Counted from the first letter of the stretch, positions 24,188 through 35,220 are shown. The stretch is 64,000 nt of DNA from Reichenbachiella agarivorans (GCF_025502585.1 NZ_CP106679.1:4371501-4435500), one strand, 5' to 3'. The notes: generated from the sequence alone by a model not told the origin. Program-made: numbers and translations.

Positions 24188-26998
24188 TTAGAAACTAGTA
24201 TATGCGGACTGACTGCGTCTATCCAACTTCAAATCTTTGAGCATGGCAGAATTGACAGCAATTCTCACATAATATGACTGCTGTACCCCAAACGGCACCC
24301 AGTTGAAGCTGAGATTCCAACAGTGCAAATCCCTACTGACATTGACACGAGTGACTGTCATTTCTTTTTCTTCCAAATCATACCCTGAGTTAAAACCGAT
24401 TTTTGTTTTATTGGTGATATTCAGTGTCCCATTAAAATTTAATGTCTGGATAACCACAGGCTCTTCGAACCCGTCCTTGCTATAATTTAAAGAATAATTT
24501 ACATTCAAACTCCAAGGCACATCAAAGGGCACATACTGATTGGGATCATAGGAAATAAAATCATTGACATTTCCTGCCTCAAATTTTTGGTCATTATTAT
24601 AAAGATTATTGTTTTGAGCAAAGGGGTCACTAGCATTTGGATCAGTAGCAGGAACTTCATCATTGTTACCTCTAGCACTTTTGGGTTGTAGTTTAAACCC
24701 AACTGACAAACTAGCCCTAGTCAATCTACCTACTCCTTCACCATTGTTCCATGCAAATTGATCTATCTGTCGTTGATAATATACATCGCTTGTGCTTGTC
24801 TCAACTATACTATCTAATACATAGACATAAGGATCTATCGTACCACTCAGACTGACATAAACGGCTCCCTTGAAAAAAGAAGTCCGTGCATTCCAATTAA
24901 TGTCGCTAAGGTTGAATGAGTCAGCCAAAAAATTATAACCAGAGGATAAAGATAGGTTGTCAAAAATCTTGATTTTACGGTATTCTTCTATCGAATCAGC
25001 CCTTGATTTTACTTTCATCTCAATGTTGTTGTTTAAAGACAAAGACAAACTGGCACTTTCACCTAAAGCTGGTCCTCCATAGGCAAACCCTTGGTATTTA
25101 GAAAGTATTCTAGTCCCTCCATCTTCATTTACCCGCACTTCTTGGTAGTTTCCCCTGGCGGGATCACCAAAATCAGGACTATAACTAAAACCCAAATTAG
25201 GAGTCATGACATGACGAATGGCTTTGATTTTCTCACCTCTAAAAGAGTACATACCATAAAGTCTCGTAGATACAGACGCCCCAGAACTCCACCATCCCGC
25301 TCTTGAAAATTGGTTCAAAGTATCTATTTCCACGCCTCCCAAGTCTTCGTTATAGCTGTATTTCAATTCTTTAGGATACCAGACTTCTGTATAGTTGAAA
25401 CTCGGACTGACAGCAAAATACTTGAGCATGTTAAAAGTAGTAGACACGGGTATTCTATGTCTCGCCCCAATATTGGCCTGATCCAACAGTGTACTAAAAT
25501 TATCCCCATTGAATGGCAAAACTTCTGTAGGCGCATTTTCAGCCCCTACTACATAGGTAGGAATACTGGTCAATGCATTGGTCATTTCACTCTTAGCGGA
25601 GAGTTGATAAGTAAACCCAAGTTTACCTAGTACGCCATCTTTCAAGCCACTTACATTCTTGAATGGCTGGATTCTGGATGCGTTGAAACTAATCTCAGGC
25701 AAAGTCAAATTGACCACCTCTGTACTGATGTTTTGACTATGTCTGGCATTGACAGTCAGGTTAAAGGGTGTACCTTGAAAAGTCTTGGAGTAAGAAATGT
25801 TGGAACTAAACTGAGAGTTGATGCTGTTGGTATAGTCATAGCCTACATTGTTGGCGTTGGCACTGTAGGTAGAGGTACCCCCAGAAACCGAAGCTGAAAA
25901 TCTAGATGTACCATATGATTGAGGACTATGACTCCAGTTGACCCACATATCTTTGGAAAACGAATCATCCTCAAAAGCTGGATTCACCGTTTTGTTATAC
26001 CTTATTCCTAGATTACCCGAATAGCGATACCTCTTCTTGTAGGTTGTTTGTCCATTTAGTCCATAGCTGCCGTTGGTGTACAAGTCTCCAGTCACTTTCA
26101 AATCCATGTACTCATTGATATCAAAATAATACCCACCACCTCTAATAAAAAACCCTCGGTTATTGTCTTCCCCATAGCTAGGAAAAATAATACCCGATGC
26201 CTTTTCTCTCGGAGAAGGAAACATCCCAAATGCAAACCCTAAAGGTGTCCATATTTCTCCAAAATAGAGATTGAATGGACCTGCCAATACACGATCATTA
26301 GGTATTACCTTCAACTTACTTGCTTTGATATAAAAATGTGGGTGTTCCAAATTGCAAGTGGTGTATTTCGCATTTCTGATATACATCTCATCCAGCTCAT
26401 TTTTCTTCACGCGTTCTCCATGCATAAAAGCCCCGTCTTGTTCTGTAATGATGCCATTGATGAGTGCCTTTTTTGTTTTGAAATTGTACATCATGTCATC
26501 TGTGACATAAGTATCCCCTCCCTCTTTGAACACTGGTTTCCCGACCTTTTTGCCTGTGGAGTCTATTACGTAGTTGGCCTTGAGGGTATTTTTGACCCAA
26601 TCCATCTCAATACGCTCGCCTGACAGAGCGATATTGCCATACTCTATGCTACCCTCACCATAGAGGTACATTTTTTGATCCGTCAAATCAAAAAATATAG
26701 AATCTCTGGCTTGATAATTGACGGTAGTTTCTACGTCATTTCTAGTCCTTTTCTGAGGTAAACCCGTGGAATCATTGGTAGACAAGGCTCCACCACTACT
26801 GAGCAGGGATTGGATAGAGTCAGGTAAAAATGCTTTATATTCAGGATATGAATTCAATGAGTCCAAATACCCATTCTCGATCAGGTACGAAACTTTCTGT
26901 AGCGCACGTGCAGTATCCAATTTGTAATTTTGAGAATTCCCTTTAAAACCCGCAATGATTAGCAAAAAGCAAAAAAACAGGGTTTTTATATTGGGCAC
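24188..26998 (-). CDS. lptD: LptD-like LPS assembly / OstA outer-membrane protein
   Basis: 936 aa from the GTG at 26998, giving a signal peptide (KTLFFCFLLIIAGFKGNSQ). An OstA-like beta-jelly-roll domain lies at about 90-260 (YLYGEGSIEYGNIALSGERI), then a large C-terminal beta-barrel with many aromatic strands. LptD inserts LPS into the outer leaflet together with LptE. The frame is open to 27151, but that overlaps the divergent amidase, and the -7 box at 27038-27045 predicts transcription starting near 27032, so the short start is preferred; a TTG some 18 nt further upstream is also possible. Confidence 0.85.
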   Translation of the reverse strand: MPNIKTLFFCFLLIIAGFKGNSQNYKLDTARALQKVSYLIENGYLDSLNSYPEYKAFLPDSIQSLLSSGGALSTNDSTGLPQKRTRNDVETTVNYQARDSIFFDLTDQKMYLYGEGSIEYGNIALSGERIEMDWVKNTLKANYVIDSTGKKVGKPVFKEGGDTYVTDDMMYNFKTKKALINGIITEQDGAFMHGERVKKNELDEMYIRNAKYTTCNLEHPHFYIKASKLKVIPNDRVLAGPFNLYFGEIWTPLGFAFGMFPSPREKASGIIFPSYGEDNNRGFFIRGGGYYFDINEYMDLKVTGDLYTNGSYGLNGQTTYKKRYRYSGNLGIRYNKTVNPAFEDDSFSKDMWVNWSHSPQSYGTSRFSASVSGGTSTYSANANNVGYDYTNSINSQFSSNISYSKTFQGTPFNLTVNARHSQNISTEVVNLTLPEISFNASRIQPFKNVSGLKDGVLGKLGFTYQLSAKSEMTNALTSIPTYVVGAENAPTEVLPFNGDNFSTLLDQANIGARHRIPVSTTFNMLKYFAVSPSFNYTEVWYPKELKYSYNEDLGGVEIDTLNQFSRAGWWSSGASVSTRLYGMYSFRGEKIKAIRHVMTPNLGFSYSPDFGDPARGNYQEVRVNEDGGTRILSKYQGFAYGGPALGESASLSLSLNNNIEMKVKSRADSIEEYRKIKIFDNLSLSSGYNFLADSFNLSDINWNARTSFFKGAVYVSLSGTIDPYVYVLDSIVETSTSDVYYQRQIDQFAWNNGEGVGRLTRASLSVGFKLQPKSARGNNDEVPATDPNASDPFAQNNNLYNNDQKFEAGNVNDFISYDPNQYVPFDVPWSLNVNYSLNYSKDGFEEPVVIQTLNFNGTLNITNKTKIGFNSGYDLEEKEMTVTRVNVSRDLHCWNLSFNWVPFGVQQSYYVRIAVNSAMLKDLKLDRRSQSAYTSF

Positions 26999-27037
26999 AA
27001 GTACTTTCAGTTTCAATGAAAAATATACATTTTTGTA

Positions 27038-27045
27038 CAAAAATA
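27038..27045 (-). promoter_or_regulatory. Candidate lptD -7 box within a palindrome
   Basis: TATTTTTG on the minus strand, inside the perfect 14-bp palindrome TTTTTGTACAAAAA (27030-27043) in the divergent lptD/amidase intergenic space. The palindrome could also be an operator. Confidence 0.4.
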
Positions 27046-27077
27046 TTGCCAATAAAGTTCTAAACAACTCCTTCTGA

Positions 27078-27863
27078 ATGAAAAATGTCTTTGTGATCGG
27101 GATTTTTTCCCTTTGCCTTTTGTTTACCTCTTTCAATAGCACTGGAGTCAAGGATTATAAAATCCGAAAAATAGTCATTGATGCTGGGCATGGTGGCAAA
27201 GACCAGGGTACCTCAGGAACATTCTCTCTTGAAAAAGATATCGCCCTCAGTATTGCATTGGAAACTGGCAAAATCATCAATGAATACTTGCCTGATGTAG
27301 AGGTAATTTACACTAGAAAAGATGATAGTTTCCCTACGTTGTACGAGCGTGCCGACTTGGCCAATAACAACCATGCAGATCTATTCATTTCTATCCATTG
27401 TAACTCAGCTCCATACAGCGATCAAGTCCACGGAACAGAGACATACATCATGGGACTCCATAAGTCAACGGAAAATTTTGAAGTCGCCAAAAGAGAAAAC
27501 TCAGTAATCAGTTTAGAAAAAAACGCAGAAGAAAACTACGCAGGGTTTGATCCAAAATCACCAGAATCCTACATACTTTTCTCACTCTATCAGAATGCCT
27601 ATCAATCCAATAGTCTCAATTTGGCACAAAATGTAGAAGATCAGTTCAAAAACCGAGTCGGTCGTCGCAGTAGAGGTGTGAAATCTGCTGGATTTTTAGT
27701 ACTTTGGAAAACCAGTATGCCAAGTATATTAATCGAGACAGGTTTTTTGAGTAACGCAAAAGAAGAAAAAGACCTCAACGATAAACTACAACAGACGTAT
27801 ATTGCATCAGGAATCTTTAGAGCATTTAGAGATTACAAAAGCGAATTAGAATCAAAAAACTAG
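27078..27863 (+). CDS. N-acetylmuramoyl-L-alanine amidase
   Basis: 261 aa, exported by an N-terminal signal (about 1-24). Amidase_3 zinc residues: His in VIDAGHGGKDQG, Glu in SLEKDIALS, His in FISIHCNSA, and the catalytic Glu in ILIETGFLSN. It cuts the bond between MurNAc and the peptide stem during cell separation. It has no AMIN or SPOR domain. Divergent from lptD and 8 nt upstream of mlaD, an arrangement often seen in Bacteroidota envelope loci. Confidence 0.93.
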   Translation: MKNVFVIGIFSLCLLFTSFNSTGVKDYKIRKIVIDAGHGGKDQGTSGTFSLEKDIALSIALETGKIINEYLPDVEVIYTRKDDSFPTLYERADLANNNHADLFISIHCNSAPYSDQVHGTETYIMGLHKSTENFEVAKRENSVISLEKNAEENYAGFDPKSPESYILFSLYQNAYQSNSLNLAQNVEDQFKNRVGRRSRGVKSAGFLVLWKTSMPSILIETGFLSNAKEEKDLNDKLQQTYIASGIFRAFRDYKSELESKN

Positions 27864-27871
27864 TCTAACCA

Positions 27872-28813
27872 GTGACCAAAGAAGTAAAAGTCGGACTCTT
27901 CGCCGCTATATCAGGAGCCATTTTGTATTTTGGATTCAACTTTCTCAAAGGGATTGAGTTTTTTTCAAGCACGAACAAGTATTACGCAATCTATCAAAAC
28001 ATTGACGGACTCAATGTTTCCAACCCCGTCATAGTCAACGGCTATGCTGTCGGGAGGGTAAGTAAAATCGAAATATTGCAAAAATACAACAACAAAATCA
28101 TCGTAGAACTGGACGTCAAGGGCAACCTTGCAGTAGGAGAAGGGTCCACTGCGACACTGATGAACAGTGATTTTCTAGGGAGTAAATCAATTTTGTTGAA
28201 AATAAAAAATGAAGGAAAACCACTAGAAAGTGGCGACACACTCACGAGTGAAGTAGACTTGGGACTCGCTGCAATTCTGAATAGTGCCGAACCCATCACG
28301 GATGACATTGGTGTCATGATCGGTAACCTCAATGAGGTATTGACAGGAATGAAGGGAACTGGAGAAGGTGTGAAGCTAACGCTCAAAAACCTGAATACCA
28401 CCATACTCAATCTCAACACCCTGGTAGAGCAAAATAATACGAAACTAAAACATACATTTGATCATGTCAACGTCTTGATCACCAACGTAGACAAAAAGGT
28501 ATCACAACTAGACCCTATCCTGAAAAGTGCGGATCAAACGCTCAAAAAGATCAATAAGTTGGAGCTTGAAAACACCCTTGGCTCATTGGACAGTGCCCTA
28601 TCAGATTTGCGCATTACCATTCAAAATATCAACGAGGGTAACGGCAGTTTAGGAAAAATCATCAATGATGATTCTCTGTACAACAATCTCAATCAAGCAA
28701 TCTTAGATTTGGATCAACTCTTGATTCACTTCGATGAGAACCCTAAACACTTTTTGAGCCCACTTGGCAAGTCTTCCAAAAAAATAGCAAAAGACAGGTC
28801 AGAATCTGAGTAA
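27872..28813 (+). CDS. MlaD/MCE family phospholipid-transport protein
   Basis: 313 aa, GTG start. One N-terminal membrane helix (about 8-25), an MCE domain (about 37-115; YAIYQNIDGLNVSNPVIVNGY, SDFLGSKSILLK) and a long coiled-coil C-terminal part (about 150-290) that forms the periplasmic tube in this family. It is the periplasmic lipid-binding component of an MCE system; the permease (MlaE) and ATPase (MlaF) are not adjacent. Co-transcribed with the amidase. Confidence 0.92.
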   Translation: MTKEVKVGLFAAISGAILYFGFNFLKGIEFFSSTNKYYAIYQNIDGLNVSNPVIVNGYAVGRVSKIEILQKYNNKIIVELDVKGNLAVGEGSTATLMNSDFLGSKSILLKIKNEGKPLESGDTLTSEVDLGLAAILNSAEPITDDIGVMIGNLNEVLTGMKGTGEGVKLTLKNLNTTILNLNTLVEQNNTKLKHTFDHVNVLITNVDKKVSQLDPILKSADQTLKKINKLELENTLGSLDSALSDLRITIQNINEGNGSLGKIINDDSLYNNLNQAILDLDQLLIHFDENPKHFLSPLGKSSKKIAKDRSESE

Positions 28814-28918
28814 GAGCTATAAAACTAGTTGAAACTATCGAATGATATTAATTATTCGAAGCAAGCCTTTTGTAAAATCATTTTATACTCTAATTTGAGT
28901 ACTCATTAACCTATTTCA

Positions 28919-30391
28919 ATGCTTGCAGCACTATTTGGAATCTTATTTTTTTTAGGAGATATCAATGCTTCTCATCCTATCCTGATTTCAAAATCGGACA
29001 GCCTAACCGCCATGTTAGACACGACAGAAAATGTAGACTCCCGTGTCAAACTACTCAGGAAGATCGCACAGGAAGAAACGGCCACTAACCCCATTCAAGC
29101 CTTAAAACATTTCGAAGAGATCCTAGAAATAGGGATCAACACCGAGGATCAAAATTTAATCTCCACAACCTACAATGACATAGGTGCCTACTGGTACGGT
29201 GAGAATGACCTCCAAGAGTCAATGAGATACTACTTTCTCGCACTAGAAGGGCTGGATGAGAAAGCAGAAAACTATCACCTCCTCTGCAAAGTCTACAACA
29301 ACATAGGCTGGAATTTTCAGAAACAAAAGGATTACAGAAGAGCCCTAGACTACTACAACATCTGTGAGAAATATTGTGAACAATCAGACAATATCAGTGC
29401 AGTTGCCCATGTACTCAACAATATGGGGGTTGTTCACAAGGATCTCAAAGAATATGACAAAGCTCTGGAATTGCTGAATCAATCCCTCCGCCTCAATAGA
29501 GCAAATGGTGACATCAAAAGGGAACTATTTAACATCAACAACATAGGGGTAATCTACCTTGAAAGAGGCGATCATGTGACTGCAAATGAATATTTTGCCA
29601 AGGCTTTGATCATGAATCAAAAGCGAAACGACTATTTCGAAAGTGCAAATAACCTGATGAATTTAGGAAAATCATTGTTTGAGCTGAATATGCTGGACGC
29701 TGCAGAAGATACGCTCAAGCACGCACTAGAACTCTCTGAGATCACCAGATCCATGATTCAGAAACATGAAATCCTGAACTACCTACATCAAGTCAAACGA
29801 AAACAGAATGGCTACAAGGAAGCGCTTGATTATTATACCGCGTACAATGTATTAGAAGACAGTTTGTTCAAACAAGGACAATACACGGATCTCATAGAGC
29901 TAGAATCAAAATACAAAGTAGCCCAACAAGAGAGGTTTCTACACGAGTCCCAAAATCAATTACTCCGCCAGCAATACCTCAATACACTCTATTTGGCTGC
30001 ATTGATTTTTGCATTGCTCCTCATCGGATTCTTGATTTGGATATACGGATCCAAAAAAATCAATGAAAGAAAGCTCATTGCCCTCAATAAGGAGATTGAT
30101 ACACAAAATGAAAAAATACAAACCATCAATCAAAACCTAGAAAAAACCATCCTACAACGCACCAAAGTCATCCAAGATCAGAATAACCAACTCCGCGAGT
30201 TTGCCTTCATGAACTCGCACAATATCAGAAGGCCGTTATCCAATGTACTAGGCCTCTTGAGCTTACTAGAAGACGAACGAAATCCTGAAAAAATCAGTGA
30301 ACTGATTATGCTTGCCAATCAATCTGCTGCCGAAATGGATCAAATCATTCAAGAGGTTAACCGCCAATTGAAAGAAGAAGAAGATCTTTAA
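28919..30391 (+). CDS. TPR protein with a C-terminal histidine-kinase dimerisation domain but no ATPase
   Basis: 490 aa. A signal or anchor at 1-20, six or more TPR units (about 50-320; YNNIGWNFQKQ, LNNMGVVHKDLKEYDKAL), one membrane helix (357-377), a coiled coil (378-425), and a DHp-like helical hairpin (425-485) with the H-box FMNSHNIRRPLSNVLGL, phosphorylatable His 434. The protein ends there: no N, G1 or G2 box follows and the next gene is unrelated. It may be phosphorylated by another kinase or act as a scaffold. Similar ATPase-less proteins occur in Cytophagales to my recollection. Confidence 0.8.
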   Translation: MLAALFGILFFLGDINASHPILISKSDSLTAMLDTTENVDSRVKLLRKIAQEETATNPIQALKHFEEILEIGINTEDQNLISTTYNDIGAYWYGENDLQESMRYYFLALEGLDEKAENYHLLCKVYNNIGWNFQKQKDYRRALDYYNICEKYCEQSDNISAVAHVLNNMGVVHKDLKEYDKALELLNQSLRLNRANGDIKRELFNINNIGVIYLERGDHVTANEYFAKALIMNQKRNDYFESANNLMNLGKSLFELNMLDAAEDTLKHALELSEITRSMIQKHEILNYLHQVKRKQNGYKEALDYYTAYNVLEDSLFKQGQYTDLIELESKYKVAQQERFLHESQNQLLRQQYLNTLYLAALIFALLLIGFLIWIYGSKKINERKLIALNKEIDTQNEKIQTINQNLEKTILQRTKVIQDQNNQLREFAFMNSHNIRRPLSNVLGLLSLLEDERNPEKISELIMLANQSAAEMDQIIQEVNRQLKEEEDL

Positions 30392-30430
30392 ATCAAGAGG
30401 GCAGATTACTCCGTAGATAGTCTCATAGGA

Positions 30431-30451
30431 TAGATTTGGATTGTATATTTG
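30431..30451 (+). promoter_or_regulatory. Two tandem -7 boxes before hemE
   Basis: TAGATTTG (30431-30438) and TATATTTG (30444-30451) both match TAnnTTTG, the second 20 nt before the ATG at 30472. No clear -33 motif for either, so one or both may be chance matches. Confidence 0.4.
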
Positions 30452-30471
30452 CGGCAAAATTCACGAGAGAT

Positions 30472-31503
30472 ATGACACTTAAGAACGATTTACTGATTCG
30501 GGCAGCCAAAGGAGAAAAAGTTGAAAGAATTCCAGTCTGGTTGATGAGACAAGCGGGCCGAATCTTACCCGAATATCGCCAAGTCCGAGAAAGTGTCAGT
30601 GGATTCATCGAACTAGCCAAAACTCCAGAGTTAGCCGCAGAAGTGACAATTCAACCAGTAGATATTTTAGGAGTAGATGCAGCCATTATTTTCTCGGATA
30701 TTCTCGTGATCCCAGAAGCCATGGGTCTACCCTATCAAATGATAGAAAAAAGAGGTCCTTGGTTTGAAAACACAATAGAAAAACAGTCCGATTTATCAAA
30801 AATAAGAATTGCCAAACCTGAAGATGATTTAGCATACGTTCTGGATGCTATCAAGATCACCAAAGAAAGACTGGAAGGACGTGTTCCGCTCATTGGATTT
30901 GCAGGAGCACCTTGGACGATATTTTCATACATGGTCGAGGGTGCAGGTAGCAAAACATTTTCTAAAGCAAAAAAAATGCTCTACGCAGAGCCCATGCTGT
31001 CTCACCAACTCCTAGAGATGATCACTGAGAGCACCATCCTGTATCTCAAAGCACAAGTCAAGGCAGGAGTGGATTTGGTTCAGATTTTTGATTCTTGGGC
31101 GGGGATTCTTTCTCCTCGCCAATATGAGGAGTTTGGTCTCAAATATATCCAACAGATTTGTGATGCGATAGACGAAGTGCCCATTACTGTATTTGCTAAG
31201 GGAGCCTTTTTTGCTCGTCAAGGTATGGGGCAGCTCAACTGCGAAACGATTGGTCTAGACTGGAATATGGATGTGGTCGAATCGAGACAGTTGATCGGTG
31301 GCAGCAAGACTCTACAAGGCAATCTTGATCCATGTGTACTATATAGTTCACATGCGGAGATCGAGCGTAGAACCATTGAAATGTTACAATCTTTTGGAGG
31401 TCATCAACACATTGCCAATCTTGGACACGGAGTGTATCCCGACATAAATCCTGAAAAGGTCAAAACCTTTATCAATACTGTCAAAAACTGGAGAGCGAAT
31501 TAG
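30472..31503 (+). CDS. hemE: Uroporphyrinogen decarboxylase
   Basis: 343 aa. Removes four carboxyl groups from uroporphyrinogen III to give coproporphyrinogen III in haem synthesis. Signatures [16 protein letters not shown] (about 22-37) and [16 protein letters not shown] are both visible, with the active-site Asp in [16 protein letters not shown]. Start set at ATG 30472; the longer frame from 30436 lacks family similarity. Its stop overlaps the stop of the convergent hybrid kinase by 3 bases. Confidence 0.96.
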   Translation: MTLKNDLLIRAAKGEKVERIPVWLMRQAGRILPEYRQVRESVSGFIELAKTPELAAEVTIQPVDILGVDAAIIFSDILVIPEAMGLPYQMIEKRGPWFENTIEKQSDLSKIRIAKPEDDLAYVLDAIKITKERLEGRVPLIGFAGAPWTIFSYMVEGAGSKTFSKAKKMLYAEPMLSHQLLEMITESTILYLKAQVKAGVDLVQIFDSWAGILSPRQYEEFGLKYIQQICDAIDEVPITVFAKGAFFARQGMGQLNCETIGLDWNMDVVESRQLIGGSKTLQGNLDPCVLYSSHAEIERRTIEMLQSFGGHQHIANLGHGVYPDINPEKVKTFINTVKNWRAN

Positions 31504-33887
31504 CTTTCAGAAAGCTGTGTTTGGCTCTTTTCGATATGCAATCTGATCTTGTTGTAGAGATCTTCTGGATCAAATGGTTTGGTAATAAAATCATCCATGC
31601 CATATTCATATACCTTATCTCCCACATCCAACATGACGGATGCCGTCAATGCTAGAATAGGTGTTTTGAGACCTCCTTTTCTTAACTCTTTGGAGGCTGT
31701 ATATCCGTCCATCACAGGCATCTGCAAGTCCATCAGTATCAAATCATAAGTAACGGTTGCGGTCTTTTCTAGCGACTCCCTTCCATTCTCTGCTACATCC
31801 ACCTCGATATCCCATCTCGATAAAAACTTCTTGGCTACCATGACATTGACAGGGTTATCCTCCACGAGTAGGACTTTCTTCCCCTTCAAATCGTTGCGCG
31901 CTTCGCTAATTACATCTGCCACTTTTTCTTGGTTTTCACTGATTGAGAATGTTTGTGTAAAATAAAAACGAGATCCTTGACCTTCGACACTAAAGACATT
32001 GATTTTTGTATTCTGCAAATCTAATATGCGTTTGGTTATCGACAAACCTAAACCTGTACCTCCATACTGTCGGGTCGTGGAGGTTGAGGCTTGTGCAAAA
32101 CGCTCGAATATTTCTGCTTGCTTGTCCTTAGGTATTCCTATACCAGAATCTTCCACAATAAATTTGATAGATATGCGCTTCTTCGTCAGCATAATCTTTG
32201 TCAAACTCAAGGTCACACCTCCTTCATTTGTGAATTTGATCGCATTCCCTATTAAATTAGTCAAGATTTGACTGGTACGAAGGCTGTCACATTGGATAAA
32301 CGTAGGGATATCCTCATCATAAATCACATTAAGATATATGCCCTTTTCTTTGGCTTTGGTCTCTTGACCTTTCACTATATTTTTACACAACTCTATGATA
32401 TTCGTATCCAAGTATTCAAACTCTATTTTACCCGCATCCAATTTGCTATAATCCAGCACATCATTGATCAAGACATGGAGATGCTGAGCAGAAAATTTGA
32501 GTGTTTTGAGATCATCCACATGCCGCTTTTTAGGCTCATCTCCTATCAAATAATTGGTCAGACCGATCACTGCATTGAGGGGTGTTCGAATCTCGTGGGA
32601 AATCATGGATAAAAAATCGGATTGTGATTTAGCTGCTGCCTCGGCTTTCTCTTTGGCCATCTCAATCTTACGATTGTACTTGTAAAACAAAATAATGGAC
32701 TGTATAAAAAAGAACTGCTGATACCCTAAAAAATAGAATAAAAGCGATCCATGTGTGTAACCGAAGTACTCAAAAACCCTGGTCCCCACCACAAAAAACA
32801 AAACAGAAGAACTGAGCAAAGACAATTTAGACCCTTCTCTCTTTCTGATCACAGCGATCGAATAGGTGATCAGCATATAGGCAAAGCAGAACAAAACAAA
32901 TACTGAAAATGGCAATGCCAGCTCTGTAAATACCTTGACTGGAAAGAAAAGAGTCATCAAAATACTCCCTCCACAAAACACAGAGGTGATGAATAAGAAT
33001 ATCTTGGAAGTGTCCCTTCTATACAAATGGAACGAGTAAAACGAAAATGCCCAAACGGAGACAAACAAGGTAACATACTCCAGTTTAAGCGTCAATATCC
33101 ACGGCAAAGTAGGAACTAAAGAATGGAAGGTATAATTACCAGACCCGATAGCTTGATAACTATAAAACAAACAAAACAGGGCGTAAAAGAAAATCTGCTT
33201 TTCGTGTCTACCATACGAAAACAACACCATAAAAAAGAGCCCCACAAAGAACAAACTAGAAGCCATAATCAAATCATTGGCTTCCTCACGACGCTTTTGG
33301 GTCTGCATGATGACCTTTTCTCCCAATTCTATAGGTGCAAATGCACCTCCTCTGGAATGCTTGAAATTGGAAATCTGCAAGACTATGTCTAGTGTATCGT
33401 TGGTGACTTTTAGATCTCTGGTAATCATCTCCCAGTGGGGTACCGAAGTAGACGCACTTTTACCTACCTGACCATTGGATGAAATGTACTCTCCGTTGAT
33501 GAATAGTATATAAGAACTGTAAAAGTGAGGCACAGATATTGCCAATTCTGGCGTCACAGAGTTGAGGATTACTCGCAATCTATGGGTAGCAAAGCCATCA
33601 GATCTCACCACCTGAGTACCTACCGTGTCCCCCTTCCATAATTTGGGGAATTGCCTAAATACCGGATCAATATTGGATGAGTCAAATTCACTGGGATAGA
33701 TGAGTTTCTTCCAGTAAAACTCCCACTCTCCCTGCAGGTGCAAGGGGGTTTTGTTTTGAAACTCCCAATCCCGGAGATCGAGGACGCCCATTCGTGCTTC
33801 AGGCAGCTCTTTGGCACTTGCCGTCGAAAGCAAGAAAATACTTCCTAGCAGAAGGTAGAGTCCAAAAAAGTAAGGGCTACATCTCAA
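31500..33887 (-). CDS. Hybrid sensor histidine kinase with 7TM-DISM sensor and receiver
   Basis: 795 aa. Signal peptide, an extracytoplasmic 7TMR-DISMED2-like beta-sandwich (about 30-200), a seven-helix 7TM-DISM block (about 205-410), coiled-coil, HisKA with H-box [16 protein letters not shown], HATPase with [17 protein letters not shown] (N-box), DSGIGIPKD and GGTGLGLSI, and a C-terminal receiver (about 665-785) with LLVEDNPVN, phospho-Asp in [15 protein letters not shown] and Lys in FITKPFD. DISM sensors may detect carbohydrates. No Hpt or regulator is adjacent, so the partner is unknown. Confidence 0.92.
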   Translation of the reverse strand: MRCSPYFFGLYLLLGSIFLLSTASAKELPEARMGVLDLRDWEFQNKTPLHLQGEWEFYWKKLIYPSEFDSSNIDPVFRQFPKLWKGDTVGTQVVRSDGFATHRLRVILNSVTPELAISVPHFYSSYILFINGEYISSNGQVGKSASTSVPHWEMITRDLKVTNDTLDIVLQISNFKHSRGGAFAPIELGEKVIMQTQKRREEANDLIMASSLFFVGLFFMVLFSYGRHEKQIFFYALFCLFYSYQAIGSGNYTFHSLVPTLPWILTLKLEYVTLFVSVWAFSFYSFHLYRRDTSKIFLFITSVFCGGSILMTLFFPVKVFTELALPFSVFVLFCFAYMLITYSIAVIRKREGSKLSLLSSSVLFFVVGTRVFEYFGYTHGSLLFYFLGYQQFFFIQSIILFYKYNRKIEMAKEKAEAAAKSQSDFLSMISHEIRTPLNAVIGLTNYLIGDEPKKRHVDDLKTLKFSAQHLHVLINDVLDYSKLDAGKIEFEYLDTNIIELCKNIVKGQETKAKEKGIYLNVIYDEDIPTFIQCDSLRTSQILTNLIGNAIKFTNEGGVTLSLTKIMLTKKRISIKFIVEDSGIGIPKDKQAEIFERFAQASTSTTRQYGGTGLGLSITKRILDLQNTKINVFSVEGQGSRFYFTQTFSISENQEKVADVISEARNDLKGKKVLLVEDNPVNVMVAKKFLSRWDIEVDVAENGRESLEKTATVTYDLILMDLQMPVMDGYTASKELRKGGLKTPILALTASVMLDVGDKVYEYGMDDFITKPFDPEDLYNKIRLHIEKSQTQLSES

Positions 33888-33951
33888 AATTTAAAGGTTC
33901 ATCGGTTCTAAGAGCTTAAAACTAATGAAATCAACTGATAATTAACCAAAT

Positions 33952-33977
33952 AGAGGGTCGAAAGAGTTCGACCCTCT
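33952..33977. terminator. Hairpin downstream of the aminotransferase
   Basis: AGAGGGTCGAA pairs with TTCGACCCTCT around AGAG, an 11-bp perfect stem just after the aminotransferase stop. On the minus strand it is followed by TATTTGG, a weak T-run. Confidence 0.6.
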
Positions 33978-33988
33978 AAAAAGTTATA

Positions 33989-35182
33989 TCAATTCAATTT
34001 TGCGACTGCTTCTTTGATTCTTATGATCGCAGTTTTCAAATTCTCTTCAGAAGCGGCATACGACAACCTGATACAGTTAGGGTCTCCGAATGCATCACCC
34101 GTCACCAATGAAACTTGAGCACTCTCCAAAAGGAAAACACAGAAGTCTTCAGAGTTGTTGATTGTCATTTTACCATCAGACTTGCCAAAATAGTAGCTTA
34201 CATCTGGGAAGAAGTAAAACGCACCTTGTGGCATATTTACTTTAAATCCAGGTACCTCGCTCAACAAGCCATGAACCAAATCACGTCTCTTTAAATACTC
34301 AGCAGACATGGCTTTGGTGGGTGCCAAGTCAGTAGTCAATGCCGTGTATGTTGCTCTTTGTGCAATAGAGCAGTTGGCAGATGTCAATTGACCTTGGATT
34401 TTGTTGCAAGCTTTGGCCAACCACAGTGGTGCACCGATATAGCCTACTCTCCATCCAGTCATTGCAAAGCCCTTGGCTACTCCATTGACTGTAACGGTTT
34501 TTTCTTGCATCCCTTCTATCGCACCGATGCTTGCATGTGCACCTGAGAAGTTGATGTGCTCATAGATCTCATCAGAGATCACAATGATGTTGTGAGGTCT
34601 CAACACTGCAGCGATTGCCTCCAACTCTTCTTTGGTGAATACCGAACCCGTAGGATTACATGGAGAAGAGAAAATCAATGCCTTAGTTTTAGGAGTAATG
34701 GCAGCTTTGACTTGCTCAGCAGTAGCTTTGAAATCATTCTCAATACCTCCTTTGACCAATACAGGCGTACCCTCGGCCAATTCGACCAATGCTGTATAAC
34801 TCACCCAAAATGGAGACAGTACAATCACCTCATCTCCTGGATCGAGGATAGAAAGAAATATATTGGCAATAGACTGCTTTGCTCCATTGGATACTACTAT
34901 CTGATCTGGAGAATAATTCAGTCCATTTTCGTTTTTAAACTTGTCAGAAATGGCTTGTCTCAGGTCTAAATAACCATTAACTGGTGGGTAGGCGAAATAT
35001 TTTTCTGAATCGATCGCTGCCTTTGCACCATCTTGGATGTGCTTTGGCGTTTTGAAATCAGGTTCACCTAAGCTAAGACTGATTACGTCGATTCCATTTT
35101 CTTTTAATTCTCTAGCCTTGGCGGCCATAGCCAGAGTGGCAGACTCTGCCATGTTTTTGATTCTGTTTGAAACTTGTTCCAT
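33989..35182 (-). CDS. Class I PLP-dependent aminotransferase (aspartate aminotransferase-like)
   Basis: 397 aa. Transfers an amino group between amino acids and 2-oxo acids. The PLP lysine sits in VNGVAKGFAMTGWRVGY, the pyridine-binding Asp in VISDEIYEH, the Asn in SSPCNPTGSVF, and the C-terminal substrate Arg in NCIRLSYA. The pattern fits the AspAT Ib (bacterial, prephenate-aminotransferase-capable) group. A TAGTTTTG -7 box lies about 30 nt upstream on the minus strand (35213-35220). Confidence 0.93.
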   Translation of the reverse strand: MEQVSNRIKNMAESATLAMAAKARELKENGIDVISLSLGEPDFKTPKHIQDGAKAAIDSEKYFAYPPVNGYLDLRQAISDKFKNENGLNYSPDQIVVSNGAKQSIANIFLSILDPGDEVIVLSPFWVSYTALVELAEGTPVLVKGGIENDFKATAEQVKAAITPKTKALIFSSPCNPTGSVFTKEELEAIAAVLRPHNIIVISDEIYEHINFSGAHASIGAIEGMQEKTVTVNGVAKGFAMTGWRVGYIGAPLWLAKACNKIQGQLTSANCSIAQRATYTALTTDLAPTKAMSAEYLKRRDLVHGLLSEVPGFKVNMPQGAFYFFPDVSYYFGKSDGKMTINNSEDFCVFLLESAQVSLVTGDAFGDPNCIRLSYAASEENLKTAIIRIKEAVAKLN

Positions 35183-35212
35183 CTCTTGTTTTCAATCTAA
35201 AATTTGATGGTG

Positions 35213-35220
35213 CAAAACTA
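35213..35220 (-). promoter_or_regulatory. -7 box TAGTTTTG upstream of the aminotransferase
   Basis: Exact TAnnTTTG match on the minus strand, about 30 nt before the ATG. Confidence 0.45.
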
